NCBI GenBank assembly: GCA_900637135.1
Contig: LR134353.1
Coordinates: 4,898,001-4,962,000 of the forward strand
Length of the DNA stretch: 64,000 nt
Direction of reading: 5' to 3'
From: Mycolicibacterium flavescens
Lineage (GTDB): Bacteria > Actinomycetota > Actinomycetes > Mycobacteriales > Mycobacteriaceae
Shown one piece after another: positions 8,867 to 16,333 of this stretch (positions are counted from its first letter, which is position 1; every line of letters starts with the position of its first letter). Below the pieces are notes generated by a model. That model worked only from the letters and a program-made list of their open reading frames with translations, was not told where the DNA came from and did no database searches. Position numbers and translations under genes: made by a program.

Positions 8867-9757
8867 CTACACCAGCGGCCGGCCCGTGCGCACCCGCCAG
8901 TCCAGGTCTTTGAGCAGCACGTTGAACGGGAACTGCCGGACGAACCGCGGCATCACATTGTTGATGCGGCCCAGCATGGCCATCACCCGGTTGAACCGGC
9001 GCTGCTTCTTCGCGTCCCACGGCAGTCGCATCTCGTCGCGGAACCGCTGAGGCAGGAAGCCGGTCGTGATGAAGAGGCTGAACGCATCGGTGCGCTTCTG
9101 CAGCCACACCGGAGCCTTGAGGTCGCCGAGCCGGCCCGCGGCGATGGGCCACAGGTACTCCCGCACCGCGTCGTCGATGTGGACCTTGTCCAGCGACTCC
9201 TGCCAGTACTCGTCGAAGGCCTTGCGATCGGCCGGCCACATCTCCGCGGGAACCTGCAGCGTGGTGCCCAGCGCCGCACCGTCGCGGTAGTGGCGGTCGG
9301 CCGATTCGTCGTCCATCTCGCCGACGAAGACCCGGTATACGTCGACGAAGCCCTTGTACAGGCAAGCTGCCACCCACAGCTGCAGATCTTTATTGAACGC
9401 GTTGTACTCGACGGGGCTGTCCGGCAGCGAGTACACCTCGGCGTGCGACCGGTTGACCGCACGCCGGTACGTGGCCTTCTGCTCATCGGTGCCCGCGAGC
9501 GCGACCGCAAGATAGGTGAACGTCGTCCGCGCCCGCTTGATCGGGTGCCGATCCGCGCGGCCACTCTCGACTCGGCTGTCTTTGACGCCGTATCCGACGC
9601 CAGGCCGCGAGAGTTCCATGATCACGTTGGCCGGACCCGACAGCAGGCCGATCCCGAGCATGGCGTCCCCTGGCGCGACGTTGCGACGCAGCTTGCGCCC
9701 GGGCAGCGGCGCGTCGTTGACCGGTCTTCCGACGTGGTCGATCGGCTGGGAAACCAT
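8867..9757 (-). CDS. DUF2236 / MpaB-type oxygenase-like protein (Rv0276-like)
   Basis: A 296-residue protein of the DUF2236 family, which includes the latex-clearing/MpaB-like haem oxygenases. Recognised from the overall sequence, including LLSGPANVIMELSRPGVGYGV near the N-terminus and AVNRSHAEVYSLP and FNKDLQLWVAACLYKGFVDVY further on. The reaction of this mycobacterial branch is unknown. ATG at 9757 is chosen because GGGG precedes it by a suitable distance; an in-frame ATG at 9787 is also open but lies over the shared dyad. It is divergent from the TetR gene, the same arrangement as Rv0275c/Rv0276 in M. tuberculosis, so that TetR is the likely regulator. Confidence 0.78.
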   Translation of the reverse strand: MVSQPIDHVGRPVNDAPLPGRKLRRNVAPGDAMLGIGLLSGPANVIMELSRPGVGYGVKDSRVESGRADRHPIKRARTTFTYLAVALAGTDEQKATYRRAVNRSHAEVYSLPDSPVEYNAFNKDLQLWVAACLYKGFVDVYRVFVGEMDDESADRHYRDGAALGTTLQVPAEMWPADRKAFDEYWQESLDKVHIDDAVREYLWPIAAGRLGDLKAPVWLQKRTDAFSLFITTGFLPQRFRDEMRLPWDAKKQRRFNRVMAMLGRINNVMPRFVRQFPFNVLLKDLDWRVRTGRPLV

Positions 9758-9779
9758 CGGGGAACCCCTATCGCAATGT

Positions 9780-9795
9780 GAGAACATGTGTTTCC
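9780..9795. promoter_or_regulatory. Dyad GAGAAC-ATGT-GTTTCC between MpaB-like and TetR genes
   Basis: A degenerate 16-base dyad in the divergent intergenic region. It has the same layout as sites upstream of the catabolic operons further right (GAGAAY, four bases, then a TTTCC/TTCTC-like arm). It is a candidate TetR operator, possibly for the adjacent regulator. Confidence 0.45.
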
Positions 9796-9837
9796 TGATA
9801 TTGCCTCCGCTCGGTGCCGGGTGTCAAGATGGCGGTC

Positions 9838-10458
9838 ATGGCACAGGTACGGCCCTACCGGGGCGTCGCCGCGGTCCAGCGCCTCGCGCAGCGCCGGCTG
9901 CGCCTGCTCGACGCCGGACTCGAGCTGCTCGGCGCGGGTGCCGACGATCTCGCCGAGTTGACAGTGCGGGCGATCTGCGCCAAGGCCGGCCTGGGTGTCC
10001 GCTACTTCTACGAGACGTTCCACGACAAGGACGACTTCGCCGCCCAGGTCTACGACTGGGTGATCGCCGATATCGCGGCGACGACCCAGGCGGCCGTCGC
10101 GGCCGCGCCGCCCCGCGAGCAGCCGCGCGCGGCCATGGCGAACATCGTGCACACCATCGCCGCAGACCTGCGCGTGGGTCGCCTGGTGTTCAGCGTTGAA
10201 TTGTCGAACACGGTGATCACGCGCAAACGCGTCGAGTCCACAGCCCTGTTCGCACAGTTGCTGCTGCAGCACGCGGGCGCGGTCGGCCCGTACGAGAACG
10301 AACTCGACGAAGCGACGGCGCATTTCGCGGTCGGCGGGGTGGGCCAGACGATCAGCACGTGGCTGGCGGGGCGCCTAGATCTGGATGCCGACCAACTCAT
10401 CGACCGGCTCGCGGCGAACATCAACGCGATCTCAGGTGTGCCGACGAACGACGCCTGA
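9838..10458 (+). CDS. TetR family transcriptional regulator (Rv0275c-like)
   Basis: A 206-residue TetR repressor. The N-terminal helix-turn-helix is around LTVRAICAKAGLGVRYFYETFHDKDDFAAQVYDW, with the family's YFYETFHDKDDF pattern; the C-terminal half is a helical ligand-binding domain. Starts at 9814 (GTG), 9829 (ATG) and 9838 (ATG) are all in frame; 9838 is chosen as the shortest with a normal N-terminal arm, but no ribosome site settles it. Divergent from the MpaB-like gene, which it probably controls. The ligand is unknown. Confidence 0.85.
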   Translation: MAQVRPYRGVAAVQRLAQRRLRLLDAGLELLGAGADDLAELTVRAICAKAGLGVRYFYETFHDKDDFAAQVYDWVIADIAATTQAAVAAAPPREQPRAAMANIVHTIAADLRVGRLVFSVELSNTVITRKRVESTALFAQLLLQHAGAVGPYENELDEATAHFAVGGVGQTISTWLAGRLDLDADQLIDRLAANINAISGVPTNDA

Positions 10459-10463
10459 CCAGC

Positions 10464-11039
10464 TCAGGCGGTCACCCTCGGGCGCCGCTCCGCGGCGGTC
10501 CTCGGCGTAGCTCTCGCGTCACTCTCGCCGAACTCTTTGGTCCAGCAGGCGAATTCGAGCGTAATGCCGTCCGGGTCGAGGAAGTAAAACGACCTGACGT
10601 AAACGCCGGGATGCACCGTCGGCGAAACCTGGGCCTCGCTATCGTCATGATTGAGCACAGGACCGACCCGCACGCCCTTGGCCTTGAGCCGCTGCCGATA
10701 TTCGTCGAATTTCTCGGCGGGTACGTGAAATGCCAGATGGTTCATCGTGCTGACGGCGCTGACGATGTCCCCGATCCCCGGAATGGCCTCGGGCGAGGAG
10801 ACGCCGGGAACCCGGTCCGGCGCGTCGGCGAACCAAAAGAATGCGACACAGTCGCCGTTACCGGCGTCGAAGAAGAAGTGCTGCCCCATGCCTCCCGGCA
10901 GATCGAGCGACTTTATCAACGGCATACCGAGGACGTTGCTGTAGAAGTCGACGGTTTTCGCCATATCCGAGCACACCAGCGCGACATGGTTGATGCCGCC
11001 GAGTTCGAACTCGGTGTTGGGATTGTCGGGCCTGATCAC
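10464..11039 (-). CDS. VOC/glyoxalase-fold protein (Rv0274-like)
   Basis: A 191-residue vicinal-oxygen-chelate protein with two beta-alpha-beta-beta-beta repeats. Likely metal ligands are His in INHVALVCSDM, His in MNHLAFHVPA and Glu in GITLEFACW. The family includes glyoxalases, extradiol dioxygenases and epimerases; the reaction here is not known. The start is GTG at 11039, behind a strong AGGAGG seven bases upstream. Longer frames to 11516 are not supported. It converges on the TetR gene with a 5-base gap. Confidence 0.82.
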   Translation of the reverse strand: MIRPDNPNTEFELGGINHVALVCSDMAKTVDFYSNVLGMPLIKSLDLPGGMGQHFFFDAGNGDCVAFFWFADAPDRVPGVSSPEAIPGIGDIVSAVSTMNHLAFHVPAEKFDEYRQRLKAKGVRVGPVLNHDDSEAQVSPTVHPGVYVRSFYFLDPDGITLEFACWTKEFGESDARATPRTAAERRPRVTA

Positions 11040-11234
11040 TGGGCGCCTCCTAGCGCGAATCTCTGGCCAGAAACGCAAATCGAATTTAGCATCAGGGGCA
11101 ATCACGAGCAATGACGAACGGACCAGCACCGTTATGACGATCGTCCCGCGCGTCCCACCGCCGGTCAGACCGATCATCAAGATCGTTGAACAGCCTGTAG
11201 CCCTTGCTTTTTGGCTCGGCAGAAGGCAACCCGG
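11040..11234. other. Divergent intergenic region between VOC and hydrolase genes
   Basis: A region of 195 bases that must hold both promoters. A short dyad CGATC-ATCAA-GATCG is visible near 11173-11187. No strong -10/-35 pair was recognised. Confidence 0.4.
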
Positions 11235-12377
11235 ATGACCAAAACGCCATCGAGCACCGCAACGCCGGGTGTCATCCGTGAGTTCGTCGGCCTCGATTCC
11301 CCGACCGCCCGGCGGGCGGGTGCGGGTGGGCATCCGTGCCAGGGCCTCTATCACCGCGGGGTGGGCCGCAAACCGAAGGTCGCGATGATCGCCACGCACT
11401 ACCAGATCGATTTCTCCGAGCACTATCTCGCCGACTACATGGCCACCCGCGGCATCGGTTTCCTGGGCTGGAACACCCGTTATCGCGGATTCGAGAGCAG
11501 CTTCCTGCTCGACCATGCGCTAGTGGACATCGGTGTCGGCGTGCGATGGCTGCGCGAGGTCCAAGGCGTGGAAACCATTGTGCTGCTCGGAAACTCCGGG
11601 GGTGGATCGTTGATGGCGGCCTACCAGGCACAGGCCGTCGACCCACATGTGACACCGCTTCCGGGAATGCGTCCCGCAACGGGCCTGACCGACCTGCCTG
11701 CCGCCGACGGGTACGTCTCGACCGCGGCGCATCCCGGCCGCCCCGACGTGCTGACCGCCTGGATGGACGCGGCGGTCGTCGACGAGACCGACGCGGTCGC
11801 AAGCGATCCCGATCTCGATCTCTTTGAGGAGAATAACGGCCCACCGTTCTCGACCGAGTTCGTCGAGCGGTACCGGGCCGCTCAGATCGCACGAAACCAC
11901 GCAATCACGGACTGGGCCGAGGCCGAACTCGAGCATGTGCGTGCATCCGGTTTCTCCGACCGCCCGTTCACGGTGCTGCGGACATGGGCGGACCCGCGCA
12001 TGGTCGATCCCGCCCTGGAGCCGACGAAGCGACCCGCGAACATGTGTTATGCCGGAGTGCCGATGCAGGCCAACAGATCTGCACGCGGTATCGCTGCGGC
12101 CTGCACATTGCGCAACTGGATCGGCATGTGGAGCCTTCGACACGCCCAAACTCGCGCCGAACCGCACCTCAACCGGATCACGTGCCCGGCTCTGGTGATC
12201 AACGCCGACCAGGACACCGGCGTGTTCCCGTCGGACGCCCAGCACATCTTCGACGCGCTTGCCGGCTCGGACAAGATGCAGTTCTCGATCGACACCGATC
12301 ATTACTTCACTACTCCCGGGGCGCGCAGTGAACAAGCCGATACCATCGCCAAGTGGATCGCGAAGCGGTGGCGTTAG
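11235..12377 (+). CDS. Alpha/beta hydrolase (Rv0272c-like)
   Basis: A 380-residue alpha/beta hydrolase. The nucleophile elbow is LLGNSGGGS (GxSxG), the acid is likely Asp in LVINADQDTGVF, and the base is His in SIDTDHYFTTPG. The substrate is unknown; an ester or thioester of a lipid is plausible given the fadE6 neighbourhood. ATG at 11235 is chosen because AGAAGG lies eight bases upstream; a TTG at 11211 is also open. Its end overlaps the start of the 2-hydroxyacid dehydrogenase, so the two are probably co-transcribed with fadE6. Confidence 0.82.
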   Translation: MTKTPSSTATPGVIREFVGLDSPTARRAGAGGHPCQGLYHRGVGRKPKVAMIATHYQIDFSEHYLADYMATRGIGFLGWNTRYRGFESSFLLDHALVDIGVGVRWLREVQGVETIVLLGNSGGGSLMAAYQAQAVDPHVTPLPGMRPATGLTDLPAADGYVSTAAHPGRPDVLTAWMDAAVVDETDAVASDPDLDLFEENNGPPFSTEFVERYRAAQIARNHAITDWAEAELEHVRASGFSDRPFTVLRTWADPRMVDPALEPTKRPANMCYAGVPMQANRSARGIAAACTLRNWIGMWSLRHAQTRAEPHLNRITCPALVINADQDTGVFPSDAQHIFDALAGSDKMQFSIDTDHYFTTPGARSEQADTIAKWIAKRWR

Positions 12378-13390
12378 ACGCCGACCCGTCGCGCGAACGC
12401 TCGCCGCTGAGGGTCCTCGCTCACTTCATTCCCGGTCCGAAGTCCATCGATTTCGTGGCACCGCAATCTGATTGGCTCGACATCCGCTACTGCGCCGAGG
12501 ACGACGACACCGCCTTCTACCGGGAGCTTCCCGAGGCCGAGGTGATCTGGCATGTGCTTCGACCGATTTCGGGAGACGATCTCGCCCAAGCGCGACGCTG
12601 CCTGTTGGTGCACAAGATGGGCGCCGGAGTCAACACCATCGACGTGGACGCCGCGACCGCCCAAGGCATCGCGGTCGCCAACATGCCGGGGGCCAACGCA
12701 CCGTCGGTAGCCGAGGGAGCCGTGTTGCTGATGCTGGCCGTCCTGCGCAGGGTGACCGAACTCGACCGCGCCACCCGGGAGGGACGGGGCTGGCCGTCCG
12801 ACTCGAGCCTGGGCGAAACCGTGCGCGACATCGGCGGCTGCACCGTCGGTTTGGTCGGTTACGGCAACGTCGCCACCCGGGTCGAGAGAATCGTTGGGGC
12901 GATGGATGCCGAGGTTCTGCACACCAGCACGCGCGACGACGGCCATCGGGGCTGGCGTGCGCTACCCGACCTGCTGGCCGCCAGCGACATCGTCTCGCTG
13001 CATCTTCCGCTGACCGAGGCGACAGCGGGCATGATCGACCGCGCAGCGCTGGACCGGATGAAGCCCGGCGCCGTCCTGGTCAACACCAGCCGCGGGCCCA
13101 TCGTCGACGAACCCGCCCTCGTCGACGCGCTGCGGTCTGGAAACTTGGCCGGGGCGGGCCTCGACGTCTTCGCCACCGAGCCCGTAGAGGCCGACAACCC
13201 GCTGCTCGGGCTCGACAACGTCGTGCTCACCCCGCACGTCACCTGGTACACCGCCGACACGATGCGCAGGTATCTGGAACATGGTCTGGACAACTGCCGG
13301 CGGCTGTGGGACGGCCGTGAACTGGCCAACGTCGTGAACGGTATCGTGTCTCCCAACCGACCGGTTAATGGGGACGGTCCGTCACAGTGA
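12353..13390 (+). CDS. D-2-hydroxyacid dehydrogenase family protein
   Basis: About 345 residues, NAD(P)-dependent D-isomer 2-hydroxyacid dehydrogenase fold. The nucleotide motif is VGLVGYGNVA, and the Arg-Glu-His catalytic set is visible in NTSRGPIVDE (Arg), FATEPVEADNP (Glu) and VLTPHVTWYT (His). The start is uncertain: GTG at 12353 or 12368, both inside the upstream hydrolase gene. It would reduce a 2-oxo acid or oxidise a 2-hydroxy acid. I do not recall this gene at the equivalent place in M. tuberculosis. A paralogue lies at 35822-36895. Confidence 0.87.
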   Translation: MDREAVALDADPSRERSPLRVLAHFIPGPKSIDFVAPQSDWLDIRYCAEDDDTAFYRELPEAEVIWHVLRPISGDDLAQARRCLLVHKMGAGVNTIDVDAATAQGIAVANMPGANAPSVAEGAVLLMLAVLRRVTELDRATREGRGWPSDSSLGETVRDIGGCTVGLVGYGNVATRVERIVGAMDAEVLHTSTRDDGHRGWRALPDLLAASDIVSLHLPLTEATAGMIDRAALDRMKPGAVLVNTSRGPIVDEPALVDALRSGNLAGAGLDVFATEPVEADNPLLGLDNVVLTPHVTWYTADTMRRYLEHGLDNCRRLWDGRELANVVNGIVSPNRPVNGDGPSQ

Positions 13391-13399
13391 GGTGCAGGT

Positions 13400-15631
13400 A
13401 TGCCCATCGCCATCAATCCTGAGCACAGCGACCTGGCCGACTCGGTGCGGTCCTTCGTCGCTCGGGTGGCGCCCTCCGAGGTGCTCCACGAAGCGCTGGA
13501 GACGCCGATTCCCAATCCGCCGCCCTACTGGAAGGGCGCGGCCGATCAAGGTCTGCAAGGTGTGCACCTGTCCGAAGACGTTGGCGGGCAAGGCTTCGGG
13601 ATACTCGAGTTGGCCATCGTCGCCGCCGAGTTCGGCTACGGCGCGGTGCCGGGGCCGTTCGTTCCGTCGGCCATCGCCAGCGCACTGATCGCCGCACACG
13701 ACCCCAACGCCCCACAACTAGGCGACCTGGCCTCCGGCACGACGATCGCGACCTACGCCATCGACTCGAGCCTGACCGCCACCCGCCACGGCGAAGGTGA
13801 TGCCGCCGGTCTGGTCATCCGCGGCGAGGTCCGTGCCGTGCCCAGCGCCGCAGAGGCGTCGCTGCTGGTGCTCCCGGTCGCCATCGAGAGCGGCGAGGAG
13901 TGGGTGATCCTCGACGCCGACCAACTGGAGATCGAAACCGTCAAGAGCCTCGACCCGCTGCGCCCGTTGGCACACGTGCGGGCGAACGCCATCGAAGTCA
14001 GCGACGACCGGGTGCTGAGCAACCTGAGCCGGCCGCTGGCTCGCGCGCTGATCTCGACGCTGCTGTCGGCGGAGTGCATCGGCGTGGCGCGGTGGGCCAC
14101 CGACACCGCCGCGGCGTACGCCAAGATTCGCGAACAGTTCGGCAGGCCCATCGGACAGTTTCAGGCCATCAAGCACAAGTGCGCTTCGATGATCGCCGAC
14201 ACCGAGCGGGCCACCGCCGCCGTCTGGGATGCGGCCCGCGCCATCGACGAGTTCACCGCGCACGTGCGCAGCGGAGAAGACCCCGAAACCGGTTCTGCGG
14301 AAATCGCATTCGAGTTCGCCGCTGCCGTGGCGGCCACCCTGGCGCCCGAGGCCGCCCAGCACTGCGCTCAGGACTGCATCCAGGTGCACGGCGGCATCGG
14401 GTTCACCTGGGAGCACGACACCAACGTGTACTACCGGCGCGCGCTGGTGCTTGCGGCCGGTTTCGGCAGGCACGCCGACTACCCGCAGCAAGTCGTCGAC
14501 GTCGCGACCAGCACGGGGATGCGCAAACTCAACATCGATCTCGATCCCGAGACCGAGAAGCTGCGTGACGAGATCCGCGCGGAAGTGGCTGCGCTGAAAG
14601 CCATTTCACGCGAAGAGCGCAACGTCGCGATCGCCGAGGGTGGTTGGGTGCAACCGCATCTGCCCAAGCCGTGGGGACGCGCCGCCGGCCCCGTCGAGCA
14701 GATCATCATCGCCCAGGAGTTCGACACCGGCCGGGTCAAGCGCCCGCAGATGGGCATCGCGGCCTGGATCATCCCCTCGATCGTCGCGTTCGGCACGGAC
14801 GAACAGCAACAGCGTTTCCTGCCGCCCACCTTCCGCGGCGAAATGATCTGGTGTCAGCTGTTTTCCGAACCCGGTGCGGGTTCGGACCTGGCCAGCCTGA
14901 CGACCAAGGCCACGAAGGTCGACGGCGGCTGGCGGATCACCGGGCAGAAGATCTGGACCACCGGTGCGCAGTACTCGCAGTGGGGCGCGCTGTTGGCGCG
15001 CACCGACCCGTCGGCGCCCAAGCACAACGGGATCACCTACTTCCTGCTCGACATGGCCAGCGAGGGCGTCGAGGTCAAACCGCTTCGCGAGCTGACCGGC
15101 AACGCGATGTTCAACACGGTCTTCATCGACGACGTGTTCGTCCCCGACGAGATGGTGCTCGGTGAGGTGAACCGCGGCTGGGAGGTCAGCAGGAACACGC
15201 TGACCAACGAACGGGTTTCGATCGGCAGCAGTGAGCCGCCGTTCCTGGCCAGCCTGGCCGACTTCATCACGTTCCTTCAGGACGGGCAGTTCGACCAGAT
15301 CGAGCAGAACCACGCGGGCAGGCTCATCGCCGAAGGGCATGCCGCCAAGGTGCTCAACATGCGCTCGACGCTGCTCACACTCGCCGGTGCCGATCCGATG
15401 CCGTCCGCGGCGATCTCCAAACTGCTGTCGATGAAAACCGGCCAGGGCTATGCGGAGTTCGCGGTGTCCTCGTTCGGCACCGACGGCGCGATCGGCGACC
15501 CAGAGCAAGAGCCCGGCCGGTGGGCGGAGTACCTGCTCGGCAGCAGGGCAACCACCATCTACGGCGGCACGACCGAAGTGCAGCTCAACATCATCGCCGA
15601 ACGCCTGTTGGGACTGCCGCGCGATCCGTAA
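13400..15631 (+). CDS. fadE6: Two-domain acyl-CoA dehydrogenase FadE6
   Basis: A 743-residue fusion of two acyl-CoA dehydrogenase domains, the double-length form seen in FadE6. The first half (to about residue 370) ends with the ACAD C-terminal signature CIQVHGGIGFTWEHD. The second half carries the FAD/substrate motif FSEPGAGSDLASL near residue 487 and ends IYGGTTEVQLNIIAERLLGLPR. It introduces a 2,3-double bond into an acyl-CoA with FAD; the substrate is unknown. Start ATG at 13400 with GAGGTG upstream. Nine bases separate it from the preceding dehydrogenase, so they form one operon. Confidence 0.93.
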   Translation: MPIAINPEHSDLADSVRSFVARVAPSEVLHEALETPIPNPPPYWKGAADQGLQGVHLSEDVGGQGFGILELAIVAAEFGYGAVPGPFVPSAIASALIAAHDPNAPQLGDLASGTTIATYAIDSSLTATRHGEGDAAGLVIRGEVRAVPSAAEASLLVLPVAIESGEEWVILDADQLEIETVKSLDPLRPLAHVRANAIEVSDDRVLSNLSRPLARALISTLLSAECIGVARWATDTAAAYAKIREQFGRPIGQFQAIKHKCASMIADTERATAAVWDAARAIDEFTAHVRSGEDPETGSAEIAFEFAAAVAATLAPEAAQHCAQDCIQVHGGIGFTWEHDTNVYYRRALVLAAGFGRHADYPQQVVDVATSTGMRKLNIDLDPETEKLRDEIRAEVAALKAISREERNVAIAEGGWVQPHLPKPWGRAAGPVEQIIIAQEFDTGRVKRPQMGIAAWIIPSIVAFGTDEQQQRFLPPTFRGEMIWCQLFSEPGAGSDLASLTTKATKVDGGWRITGQKIWTTGAQYSQWGALLARTDPSAPKHNGITYFLLDMASEGVEVKPLRELTGNAMFNTVFIDDVFVPDEMVLGEVNRGWEVSRNTLTNERVSIGSSEPPFLASLADFITFLQDGQFDQIEQNHAGRLIAEGHAAKVLNMRSTLLTLAGADPMPSAAISKLLSMKTGQGYAEFAVSSFGTDGAIGDPEQEPGRWAEYLLGSRATTIYGGTTEVQLNIIAERLLGLPRDP

Positions 15632-15693
15632 AAGCGCTTGCTGAAACGGCGTAGCCTGAGATCTGCGGTTGCGTCCAAGGGTTGGCGGTAGTC

Positions 15694-15969
15694 ATGAGCG
15701 GTCTCGGTGTCCGTATCGCCCGCGTCGTCGCCGGCACGGCGGCGATGACAGGGCTGTTTCTGGCGCCGATGGTCCTTGCCGACGATCCGACGCCACGCGA
15801 ACAGTCCGCGCCGTGCTATCCCGGCATCATCCCCGGGAACCCCTGGGCGAAGTCGTGCAACTTCGGGTCCCGACCGCCGCGAGTACGTGGTGGCCCGCCC
15901 GACCAGACGGCGGTGATCGCCTGCCGCGACATCCCCGGATGCCTGTCCGCGTTCGTCAACAATCCCTGA
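15694..15969 (+). CDS. Small secreted protein with four cysteines
   Basis: A 91-residue protein with a clear Sec signal: MSGLGVRIARVVAGTAAMTG LFLAPMVLA followed by a likely cleavage before DDPTP. The mature part is Pro/Gly-rich and has four Cys (APCYPG, KSCNFG, IACRDIPGC), likely two disulfides in the cell envelope. ATG at 15694 is chosen over a TTG at 15682. Similar small exported proteins are common in mycobacteria; the function is unknown. Confidence 0.68.
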   Translation: MSGLGVRIARVVAGTAAMTGLFLAPMVLADDPTPREQSAPCYPGIIPGNPWAKSCNFGSRPPRVRGGPPDQTAVIACRDIPGCLSAFVNNP

Positions 15970-16009
15970 TGAGCGTTTCAATGAACGTACCGACGGCAAC
16001 ATTTCTGTT

Positions 16010-16321
16010 ATGACCGACGACGTCGAGAAACGCTGGGACCGGCCGAAAGCGTTCCGGGCCGCTGCCACCTACACCGCGGTGGTGGTCGCGGTGGCCGCCG
16101 TCGCCTTCGTCATCTACGCCCTTGTGTCGAAGACCTCGGTCGTGGCCGCCTCCACCGTGCCCACAATCCTGTTGCTCGGCGGTATCGGCGCGTTCATCAA
16201 GACCTACCGCGAGTGGAAGGCGAAGGGCACCTGGGTCCAGTGGCAGGGTGCCGGATGGTTCCTGCTCCTGCTGATGCTGGTGTGCCTGTCGATTCCGGGC
16301 GCGGCCGCGATGGCCGATTAA
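16010..16321 (+). CDS. Small membrane protein
   Basis: A 103-residue protein with hydrophobic segments at about residues 18-40, 47-63 and 82-101, and a basic loop (KTYREWKAKGTW) between the last two. No known domain recognised. It converges on fadD2 with 12 bases between them. Start ATG at 16010 shortly after the secreted-protein gene, so possibly the same transcript. Confidence 0.7.
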   Translation: MTDDVEKRWDRPKAFRAAATYTAVVVAVAAVAFVIYALVSKTSVVAASTVPTILLLGGIGAFIKTYREWKAKGTWVQWQGAGWFLLLLMLVCLSIPGAAAMAD

Positions 16322-16333
16322 GGCACGACCTGA

